Positions 54,727-60,089 of a DNA stretch of 64,000 nucleotides are shown piece by piece (position 1 is the first letter of the stretch; every line of letters starts with the position of its first letter). The stretch spans positions 62,001-126,000 of the IMG/VR virus record IMGVR_UViG_3300043540_000321; one strand, written 5' to 3'. A program made the translations under genes and the position numbers. The DNA comes from a virus. The notes below the pieces were generated by a model. The model did no database searches. It saw only the letters and a program-made list of their open reading frames with translations, and had not been told where the DNA came from.

Positions 54727-55464
54727 ATGAAGAAATTTATCGCGGCTATCATCGCCTTTGTTTCCATCATTTCCCTTGCCCTTCCTATTGCAGGACTGTA
54801 TGGGCTGATTCCTTTCCCAGTACCTTCGGCGGTCGCCGCTACAACTCCGGCTGAGTCACCTAAACCAGAAGTGACAGCCAACCCAGTTGAACTGACCGAA
54901 GAGGACAAGGCGGCTATGGAGAAGCAACTGAACACTTTGTTCATTCCAATGAGTCAGATCATCGCCCAGGCAAAGTTTGATGCCAAAGTGGATATGACAC
55001 TGGCTACAGACACCAACCCACTCGGCGAGAAGAAATTCAAAGATAACGAATGCGTTCTTCGTTACCCAGCCGGTGTTGCGGTCGCTCAAGCACTCAGTCA
55101 AGCCCAACAAGGAGGATACGAGGTCACCCTTCGAGATTGCTACCATGCGAGCAGCATCAGCAAAGAGCTGAACACCCTGCTCCCAGAGTTGTATCCCGAT
55201 GGCGAAAACTCCTCTTACTCCAAGGCACTGACTGTAGACTTGAGTCTGTCTAAAGACGGCAAGTCTTTAGACATGGGCAGCGAGTACAATGTCCTTCCCA
55301 CTGGCGATCTCACTGATGAGCAGAAGGCTAACCAGAAGATTCTGGCAGACCTGTTTGCTGGGACAAACATGACTCAGGATGAGAAGGCCTGGTGGAGGTT
55401 CACCCTTCAAAGTTTGAACAGTTCGGATAATCCCGACATCAAAGCTCTGGATCTTCCTGTCTAG
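54727..55464 (+). CDS. VanX/VanY-like paralogue without catalytic residues (pseudoenzyme)
   Basis: A 245-residue secreted or membrane-anchored protein (signal helix IAAIIAFVSIISLALPIAGL, then a Pro-rich linker). It aligns by eye with the dipeptidase gene at 56319: RDCYHASS (137-143) to YDCYRPHS, SSYSKALTVDLSLSKDGKSL to SNHNRGTAVDVGLYKEGQEL, and KAWWRFTL to TEWWHFDF. The zinc ligands (H to Y164, H to R224), catalytic Glu (to A221) and substrate Arg (to H140) are all replaced; the Asp ligand (D171) remains. It probably binds, but does not cut, a cell wall peptide, or controls the active enzyme. Confidence 0.8.
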   Translation: MKKFIAAIIAFVSIISLALPIAGLYGLIPFPVPSAVAATTPAESPKPEVTANPVELTEEDKAAMEKQLNTLFIPMSQIIAQAKFDAKVDMTLATDTNPLGEKKFKDNECVLRYPAGVAVAQALSQAQQGGYEVTLRDCYHASSISKELNTLLPELYPDGENSSYSKALTVDLSLSKDGKSLDMGSEYNVLPTGDLTDEQKANQKILADLFAGTNMTQDEKAWWRFTLQSLNSSDNPDIKALDLPV

Positions 55465-55489
55465 TTTGACTATCCAATAACCTGTCTAG

Positions 55490-55513
55490 TACGCCCCTGA
55501 ATTCAGGGGCGTA
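55490..55513. terminator. Perfect palindromic hairpin between the VanX-like paralogue and protease genes
   Basis: A 24-base perfect palindrome centred on GAATTC, with arms TACGCCCCTGAA and TTCAGGGGCGTA. No T-run follows, so it may be a transcript 3-prime stabiliser or a processing hairpin more than a terminator. Confidence 0.5.
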
Positions 55514-55539
55514 TTCGCTAAATACCCAATAAAGAGAAG

Positions 55540-56307
55540 ATGAGTTTAATCCTGACAATCCTTGTGATCCTTATCGCAATGTCCGTTCATGAGTTCGGAC
55601 ATTTTATACCCGCAAAGTTATTCGGCTGCAGAGTGTACGAATACTCTATTGGGGCTGGCCCAGCGCTAATTAAAAAGAAGTGGGGAGAAACGATTTACTC
55701 TATTCGCCCTGTACCGATCGCTGCCTATGTGTATATCAACCAGGACGACCTAAACGGTCAGCCTTACTGGAAGACCGCCGTCATCCTTTTAGGAGGAGTA
55801 ACCGGGAATATTTTGTTGGCCTATTTAGGCTGCTACCTCCTGTTCACAATAGTTGGCTACTCTCCGATTGAAGCGATTAAAGGCGGTTTCGACGAGCTTG
55901 GTCAGTTTCTATCGTGGCAGGGGAACAGTATGCTGAGCCTGCTGAAAGCTCCTCTAAAATCTGTAGCTGACTTAGAAGGTCCAATTGGAATTATCAAATC
56001 GGGCTCAAAAACTATAGGTGCAACCGTAACTCTCAATGGAGTCAAGACATCCTGGCTGAACCGAACTCTTATCAGCACGATCGTCTTCTCCAATTTTATC
56101 AACGTCGCTCTCGCCTACTTCAATTTATTACCGGTGCCTGTCCTGGATGGAGGGCGGTTTCTGGTGAGAACGATAGAGGCAATCATCCGTAGAAAACTAC
56201 CCGAAAAGGTGACGGTAGGCGCACTGTATTTCGGTGGTTTTATGGTGCTGGGATTATTTATGTTCACGACTCTTAAAGACGTGGCGAATCTGTTTATTCA
56301 TAGATAA
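55540..56307 (+). CDS. Site-2 protease-like intramembrane metalloprotease (M50)
   Basis: A 255-residue polytopic membrane protein. The zinc-binding motif HEFGH (17-21) lies in the first membrane helix, and the second motif PVPVLDGGRF (D203) in a later one, the characteristic pair of the M50/S2P family. LLGGVTGNILLAYLG and LFMFTTLKDVANLFI are further membrane helices. A good ribosome binding site (AAGAGAAG) is present. It is between the two VanX-like genes. In bacteria such enzymes cut membrane-anchored regulators. In a phage the gene is unusual; release of the neighbouring membrane-anchored proteins is one possibility. Confidence 0.88.
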   Translation: MSLILTILVILIAMSVHEFGHFIPAKLFGCRVYEYSIGAGPALIKKKWGETIYSIRPVPIAAYVYINQDDLNGQPYWKTAVILLGGVTGNILLAYLGCYLLFTIVGYSPIEAIKGGFDELGQFLSWQGNSMLSLLKAPLKSVADLEGPIGIIKSGSKTIGATVTLNGVKTSWLNRTLISTIVFSNFINVALAYFNLLPVPVLDGGRFLVRTIEAIIRRKLPEKVTVGALYFGGFMVLGLFMFTTLKDVANLFIHR

Positions 56308-56318
56308 AAGGAAATATC

Positions 56319-56981
56319 ATGGGCCTACTTTTAAGATTTGGTGGGATTTGTCTTCTTGCCATCCTTATTGCGATTTACGCAACGCCTCCTAAGAGAGTGA
56401 AGACCCTCAACCCGAAGTTGGCGTCCCCCCTAGCCCCTGCCAAAAAGATTATTAATAAATCCCTGGTCGATGTTGGAGACCTGGTGCCGACGGCTCGAAT
56501 TGCCATGAAGTACGCCACCACGGATAACTTCACTGGAACTCAGTTATATAAGAATGCGCGTTGCCTCGTAGTGCAACCTACCGCGATCGCTCTGGCTGCT
56601 GCTCAGAAAAGAGCAGAACAGCAGGGGCTAAGTCTCGTATTCTACGACTGCTACAGACCTCACTCAGTCCAGCAACAAATGTGGGCTAAGGTACCTGACT
56701 CGCGGTATGTGGCTAACCCAAACCCAGGCTCAAATCATAACCGAGGTACAGCCGTGGACGTTGGGCTGTATAAGGAAGGTCAGGAGCTCGATATGGGCTC
56801 GCCTTTCGACTCGTTCGCTGAACAGTCGCACCGTAATGCCAGAATCACAACGGAGCAACAAAAGAACCGAGATTTACTTAAAGAAATTATGGGTCCGCAG
56901 TTCACCACCGTTCAGACGGAGTGGTGGCACTTCGATTTTGTCGGGGCAAAGAATTACCCCGTACTAAACGACCCGCTATAA
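56319..56981 (+). CDS. D-Ala-D-Ala dipeptidase/carboxypeptidase (VanX family), membrane-anchored
   Basis: A 220-residue protein. An N-terminal hydrophobic helix (GGICLLAILIAIYA) directs it to the periplasm. It has the family's zinc site: SNHNRGTAVD (H140, D147) and EWWHF (catalytic E201, H204), plus the substrate-binding Arg in YDCYRPHS (R113). It would cut D-Ala-D-Ala or cell wall peptides, fitting a lysis function. A ribosome binding site (AAGGAAA) is present, eleven bases after the protease gene. Confidence 0.9.
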   Translation: MGLLLRFGGICLLAILIAIYATPPKRVKTLNPKLASPLAPAKKIINKSLVDVGDLVPTARIAMKYATTDNFTGTQLYKNARCLVVQPTAIALAAAQKRAEQQGLSLVFYDCYRPHSVQQQMWAKVPDSRYVANPNPGSNHNRGTAVDVGLYKEGQELDMGSPFDSFAEQSHRNARITTEQQKNRDLLKEIMGPQFTTVQTEWWHFDFVGAKNYPVLNDPL

Positions 56982-57012
56982 GTTTGGAGCAAAGTCAGTC
57001 CTCGCTCCTAAT

Positions 57013-57040
57013 GGGGAGATTCACGAGTTGGTCTCCCCTT
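57013..57040 (+). terminator. Hairpin after VanX-family gene
   Basis: GGGGAGA (57013-57019) pairs with TCTCCCC (57032-57038), followed only by TT. Probably a weak terminator or 3-prime end hairpin before the next gene. Confidence 0.55.
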
Positions 57041-57067
57041 CCTAATCCTCTCTTCAATCCGACCTTT

Positions 57068-57514
57068 ATGAGCACCCAATTAGACGATACAGAAGACTGC
57101 CCTGGTTCTATGAATCAGCTCGACAGCCTGAGCCTATTCCACAAGATGCTGGCCAACTCCTCAGTACAGTGCGGCTGTTGCGATCGCATTCTATCAATCT
57201 GGTACATCGGACCGGGGTGTCGTTTCATTCCCAGGCATAAACCACCTAAGAAGATAGACCTCCCGGTCAATGTCCGTGAACTCAGCTACTGCATCAGTCA
57301 AAGTCTCCTCAACACAGATTATTACCTGATGGGGGTGCCTATAGAGTTGAAGGGTGAAATCCTATTCATAGTCATCTCACTTCTTGACCCAGACTTGCAA
57401 GAGCTTAAGTATCGAAAGGCGTATACCCGGTTAGAACTCTCTCATTCCTGCCTTCCACCCAACGAACTTATAGTTCAAGATCTTAAGGAAGCACTAAACA
57501 AACCCATCCTATAA
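57068..57514 (+). CDS. Hypothetical protein with CGCC motif
   Basis: A 148-residue protein from the ATG at 57068; the frame is open upstream but overlaps the dipeptidase gene in another frame, so this start is preferred although no ribosome binding site is clear. VQCGCCDRI might be part of a metal site. The remainder is alpha/beta (VRELSYCISQSLL, GEILFIVISLLDPD). It closes the 50.5-57.5 kb operon. No recognised family. Confidence 0.5.
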   Translation: MSTQLDDTEDCPGSMNQLDSLSLFHKMLANSSVQCGCCDRILSIWYIGPGCRFIPRHKPPKKIDLPVNVRELSYCISQSLLNTDYYLMGVPIELKGEILFIVISLLDPDLQELKYRKAYTRLELSHSCLPPNELIVQDLKEALNKPIL

Positions 57515-57550
57515 AAATATAAAGTTTGGAGTCGAAAGACGATCCTCAAC

Positions 57551-57588
57551 AGGGAGCTTCTTCTGCGCGTGAACAGAGGCTCCCTTTT
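57551..57588 (+). terminator. Intrinsic terminator closing the lysis operon
   Basis: AGGGAGC (57551-57557) and GCTCCCT (57579-57585) form a seven base pair stem with a long loop, followed by a T-run. The stretch 57515-57794 contains no gene: only this terminator, an AT-rich stretch and the inverted repeat below. Confidence 0.7.
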
Positions 57589-57672
57589 CTCTTCCTATTA
57601 TCCTCTTGCTAGAAAAAATCCATTGGAAAAAATGACGCGGATTTGAGAGAGGGGTTGATTTGATCGATCCGA

Positions 57673-57723
57673 CCACCCCCGCCACTTATTGCAGATTAAT
57701 TTGCAACAAGTAGCGGGAGGTGG
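57673..57723. repeat. Long imperfect inverted repeat before the ribozyme operon
   Basis: Arms pair as CCACC/GGTGG, CCCGC/GCGGG, ACTT/AAGT and TTGCA/TGCAA around an eight-base loop, with a bulge and two mismatches. It lies 71 bases upstream of the 57795 gene. It may be a terminator-like, operator or origin structure; there is no T-run. Confidence 0.6.
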
Positions 57724-57794
57724 GTTCGCTTTCGCGACGTGTGCGTTGAAGCAAAGGGTCGATTAATTACTACCACTACGATTGGAGAGTCAAT

Positions 57795-58355
57795 ATGTTA
57801 CTCAGTGATAAGCCTTTTGTTATAGACAGAGGCAATGTACAGGCTATGAAAGCACATAGCCAGATAGGTAAACAGCGAGCCGCTCAAGGTCTCGAGGATT
57901 GGAATACACCTGAGGAGCTGAGAGGCAAAGAGGTTGAGCAATGTGTAGCTCGATTGTTAAATACCTGCTTGCAGGTAGACCAGGTAAAGCGAGCTAATAG
58001 GGGGTCTGTCTTAGATGACGAGGTCAAGGTTGACCTCCTAGTCTATGTAGGGAATGAGGTACAGGGGTTCCAAGTAAAGACTTCTCAAGCGGCAGCAGAG
58101 AGGTTTCATATGGAACACCCTGAAGTTCCATGTATCTGGTATGCAGGAACTAATAGACTCCAGCTCTGTGTAGCCATCGCTCAACTGCTTCACACAAAGA
58201 TGAAGCCAGTAGTTAAGAACGCTCTAATGAAGTTCGACCTACTGAAGTCTAAGAAAGTTAGCAATCCATCCGCACTGAGAAACCTCTTCAGTAAAGACGA
58301 GCAAACAGTCTGTGTTGTACTCGGACTACTTACTGAAAGAGCGTTTTCTAGCTAA
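57795..58355 (+). CDS. PD-(D/E)XK nuclease-like protein
   Basis: A 186-residue protein with a ribosome binding site GGAGAG. GKEVEQCVARLL carries candidate acids E46/E48, then VKVDLLV gives D80 and GFQVKTS gives Q93-x-K95, the E...D...QxK layout of the PD-(D/E)XK nuclease fold (Holliday junction resolvases, restriction-like enzymes). The C-terminal part is helical and basic. It starts the operon with ribozyme leaders. Substrate and role (recombination, host DNA degradation) are unknown. Confidence 0.65.
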   Translation: MLLSDKPFVIDRGNVQAMKAHSQIGKQRAAQGLEDWNTPEELRGKEVEQCVARLLNTCLQVDQVKRANRGSVLDDEVKVDLLVYVGNEVQGFQVKTSQAAAERFHMEHPEVPCIWYAGTNRLQLCVAIAQLLHTKMKPVVKNALMKFDLLKSKKVSNPSALRNLFSKDEQTVCVVLGLLTERAFSS

Positions 58356-58361
58356 CCCATA

Positions 58362-58388
58362 TAGGGGAAGACCAATAGTCTTCCCCTA
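58362..58388 (+). terminator. Perfect hairpin abutting ribozyme copy 1
   Basis: TAGGGGAAGAC (58362-58372) pairs fully with GTCTTCCCCTA (58378-58388), loop CAATA. The next base begins stem III of the ribozyme fold. There is no T-run, so it may serve as a 3-prime end structure after ribozyme cleavage rather than a classical terminator. Confidence 0.7.
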
Positions 58389-58440
58389 CTCCGTCGCTGG
58401 GTATTGGTAGCCCAGCTTGAAAAGTTACTTCGAAACGGAG
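58389..58440 (+). ncRNA. Type III hammerhead ribozyme-like fold, copy 1 (variant core)
   Basis: Stem III is CTCCGT/ACGGAG (58389-58394 and 58435-58440); the site is GTC with C17 at 58395; stem I is GCTGGG/CCCAGC (58396-58401, 58411-58416); the core reads TTGAAAA where CTGANGA is canonical (C3U and G8A, which could still pair as U-A); GAAA is at 58432-58435. The stem I loop GGTA (58406-58409) can pair with TACT (58426-58429) of the stem II loop. ACGGAG of stem III overlaps the ribosome binding site of the 58447 gene. Activity is uncertain because of the core changes. Confidence 0.7.
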
Positions 58441-58446
58441 GATTTT

Positions 58447-58656
58447 ATGGACAGCAAACTACTACAACTAATCGCCCTTTCTCAAACTACTGAAGTTGAT
58501 ACGACTCAAACGGTCTATCAACTCAAAGTTAAAGGAATTCCCTGTGGACTCTTTAACGAGATAGGCGATGCAGAAAACGCAGCCGAAGACGCTGGGTTCG
58601 ATTGTCGCGACTACCAAATAGTCGTCTTCTCAGAACCGGACGTTAAAGCCTGCTAA
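58447..58656 (+). CDS. Small hypothetical protein
   Basis: A 69-residue acidic protein from the ATG at 58447, five bases after a CGGAGG ribosome binding site; the frame is open from a TTG inside the ribozyme fold but that is not used. It has a small alpha/beta pattern (QTVYQLKVKGIPCGLF, ENAAEDAGFDCRDYQIVVF) that resembles a ferredoxin-like or DNA-mimic mini-protein; no family is recognised. A similar start pattern (xxLPAEG...) is seen in the next gene, so they may be distant relatives. Confidence 0.65.
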   Translation: MDSKLLQLIALSQTTEVDTTQTVYQLKVKGIPCGLFNEIGDAENAAEDAGFDCRDYQIVVFSEPDVKAC

Positions 58657-58661
58657 GACTT

Positions 58662-58689
58662 AGTCCTGCGATCGAACGATCGCAGGACT
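58662..58689 (+). terminator. Perfect hairpin abutting ribozyme copy 2
   Basis: AGTCCTGCGATCG (58662-58674) pairs fully with CGATCGCAGGACT (58677-58689) around AA. It stands one base before stem III of copy 2. It includes a HIP1-like GCGATCG half and ends without a T-run. Confidence 0.7.
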
Positions 58690-58690
58690 T

Positions 58691-58744
58691 CTCCGTCGCT
58701 GGGTCTGGTAGCCCAGCTATGACAAGTTACCAAACGAAACGGAG
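58691..58744 (+). ncRNA. Type III hammerhead ribozyme-like fold, copy 2 (degenerate core)
   Basis: Stem III CTCCGT/ACGGAG (58691-58696, 58739-58744), GTC with C17 at 58697, stem I GCTGGG/CCCAGC (58698-58703, 58712-58717) and GAAA are kept. The core reads TATGACAA: an inserted base, C3 to A and G8 to A compared with CTGANGA. The loop TGGTA (58706-58710) pairs fully with TACCA (58728-58732). The fold is preserved more than the catalytic core, so it may be inactive and act only as structure. Confidence 0.62.
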
Positions 58745-58751
58745 GTCTATT

Positions 58752-59060
58752 ATGGCTACCACAACAACAGTTGCAACCGTAAATGAACTTAACTATCTGT
58801 CTGCTCGCCTGCGTGCAGAAGGGTTTGTCGTTAAAGTTCATAAGCTTGAGCAGGGTTGGGAGCTGACACTTTCCGAAGGCGGAAGGCCAAGCTCATTTCA
58901 ACCCAAACAAACGGAAACCGGTGAGGAGATTATCTTCTTTAACCTATCCGAGTTTAAGCGAGGTGAGGCAATGGCTGCCGATCTTCGCGAGCAAGGAATT
59001 GCTTGCAAGTTCGCTAAAGCCAAGAGTGGCAGATGTTGGTATCTCAAAAGACTTGCATAG
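58752..59060 (+). CDS. Small hypothetical protein
   Basis: A 102-residue protein from the ATG at 58752 with CGGAGG in front; the frame opens earlier at an ATG within the ribozyme fold (58719), which is rejected as start. Two similar halves are visible: LSARLRAEGFVVKVHK and MAADLREQGIACKFAK, each followed by a strand ending in Trp (GWELTLS, RCWYLKR), suggesting a duplicated small alpha/beta unit. The function is unknown. Confidence 0.65.
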   Translation: MATTTTVATVNELNYLSARLRAEGFVVKVHKLEQGWELTLSEGGRPSSFQPKQTETGEEIIFFNLSEFKRGEAMAADLREQGIACKFAKAKSGRCWYLKRLA

Positions 59061-59076
59061 TCTACAACAAAACAAA

Positions 59077-59112
59077 CAAAAGAGGAGCTGAAAACAGCTC
59101 CTCTTTTGTTTT
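59077..59112 (+). terminator. Strong intrinsic terminator
   Basis: CAAAAGAGGAGCTG (59077-59090) and CAGCTCCTCTTTTG (59095-59108) form a perfect 14 base pair stem with loop AAAA, followed by TTTT. It contrasts with the three other hairpins because it has the T-run and no ribozyme downstream. Confidence 0.85.
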
Positions 59113-59124
59113 AAGGAGGTCATT

Positions 59125-59283
59125 ATGTTGGAAGCAATCTTGATGGATTTAGCAATTGAATTAGTTGTTGATTGCGTGTTAGGTGCTGTTATTGCAGATG
59201 CTGAATTAGGAATTCTTGAACCTTTCGTCAGTGAAGGGGTAAAGGAGCTCGCTAAGAAGATCTACAAGAATCGCAAAGGCTGA
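59125..59283 (+). CDS. 52-residue hypothetical protein
   Basis: The ATG at 59125 follows an AAGGAGG ribosome binding site at 59113-59119, and the stop TGA is at 59281-59283. The protein is helical with a hydrophobic N-terminal part (LMDLAIELVVDCVLGAVIA) and a basic C-terminus (KKIYKNRKG), so it may be membrane-associated. No family was recognised. Confidence 0.68.
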   Translation: MLEAILMDLAIELVVDCVLGAVIADAELGILEPFVSEGVKELAKKIYKNRKG

Positions 59284-59289
59284 ATTTAT

Positions 59290-59317
59290 AGGGCAGAGAA
59301 AGTAATTTCTCTGCCCT
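59290..59317 (+). terminator. Perfect hairpin abutting ribozyme copy 3
   Basis: AGGGCAGAGAAA (59290-59301) pairs fully with TTTCTCTGCCCT (59306-59317), loop GTAA. The next base starts stem III of copy 3; the T's that follow belong to that stem. Six bases separate it from the preceding stop. Confidence 0.7.
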
Positions 59318-59373
59318 GTTTTGGTCGCTGGGTATTAGTAGCCCAGCCTGACGAGTTACTACGAAACCAAAAC
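59318..59373 (+). ncRNA. Type III hammerhead ribozyme, copy 3 (canonical core)
   Basis: Stem III GTTTTGGT/ACCAAAAC (59318-59325, 59366-59373), cleavage site GTC with C17 at 59326, stem I GCTGGG/CCCAGC (59327-59332, 59342-59347), core CTGACGA (59348-59354), a one-pair stem II with loop TTACTA, and GAAA (59363-59366). The stem I loop TAGTA (59336-59340) pairs with TACTA (59357-59361). All residues required for catalysis in the hammerhead family (C3, G5, A6, G8, A9, G12, A13, A14, C17) are present. Cleavage would occur between 59326 and 59327, leaving the downstream mRNA with a structured 5-prime end. Confidence 0.85.
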
Positions 59374-59390
59374 AAAGCGAGGACAAGATT

Positions 59391-60050
59391 ATGTTGACAA
59401 CTACAAATCTCCAACAACTGAATACTCTGACCGTTATCGTTCTTGAAGCTCAGAACACGGCTGACAATCTACGCCGGAGAGCTATTCGATCGATGACCAA
59501 CTACGACAATTGGACCGCGATTGCATTTGCAGCAGACTGGGCAGAACTAGATAGGAAAGCATACGCTGCCCTGTTCAATAGAAAGAATTACGACTTGCTG
59601 TGCAGCGCGATCGCCCTGGTCGTAACCATCTTCTGGACATGCTACGTGTCTGCGTGTGAAGCGATTGAATACCTGGCTGAAACGACTTCTCCGGTTGCGC
59701 CCAGTGTCTACTACTTCAGCCCACTCTATGTGATGGACCTGGATGACTATGAGGAACTTACTTGCGACCTATGGGCACCACCTGAACTGGATGAAAAGCT
59801 GGTCTGTGATGTTTGGGAGCTCGTTGAAGTCGAACCACTACCGACGGCAAATCCAGATGTAGAGGTTGCGATCACTGTCCAAACAAGTCTTTATCTCCTG
59901 CCGGCTGCTCCTGTTGAAGTTAATGATGTTGAGGATGAAAAGACGACAGTAGCGACTAAGCAGAAGAGGGCAAGCTCGAAGGCAAAAAAGTCCAGCCCAA
60001 AGGGAAAGTCGAGAACTTCCAAATCGAAGTCGACGAAACAGTGTGCATGA
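59391..60050 (+). CDS. Membrane protein with histone-like basic C-terminus
   Basis: A 219-residue protein with a CGAGG ribosome binding site 12 bases upstream. One membrane helix (LLCSAIALVVTIFWTCYV, about 68-86), an acidic middle (DLDDYEELTCDLWAPPELDE), and a 30-residue basic tail of Lys/Ser/Arg (KRASSKAKKSSPKGKSR) that could bind nucleic acid or anionic lipid. The combination is unusual. Its leader has the canonical hammerhead. Function unknown. Confidence 0.68.
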   Translation: MLTTTNLQQLNTLTVIVLEAQNTADNLRRRAIRSMTNYDNWTAIAFAADWAELDRKAYAALFNRKNYDLLCSAIALVVTIFWTCYVSACEAIEYLAETTSPVAPSVYYFSPLYVMDLDDYEELTCDLWAPPELDEKLVCDVWELVEVEPLPTANPDVEVAITVQTSLYLLPAAPVEVNDVEDEKTTVATKQKRASSKAKKSSPKGKSRTSKSKSTKQCA

Positions 60051-60089
60051 AGAAGTTTCACAGTTTTGTAACCAATAAGGAGGCCTATC

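Noticed and set aside
58717-58755. ATG at 58719 as start of the 102-residue gene
   Set aside because: It lies inside the ribozyme fold, with no ribosome binding site; the ATG at 58752 has CGGAGG in front.
58389-59373. tRNA-like or riboswitch interpretation of the repeated leader element
   Set aside because: The GGTAG loop and TTCGAAAC stretch look like D- and T-arms, but there is no anticodon arm, and CTGANGA, GAAA and GTC in the exact hammerhead order with stem III covariation explain it better.
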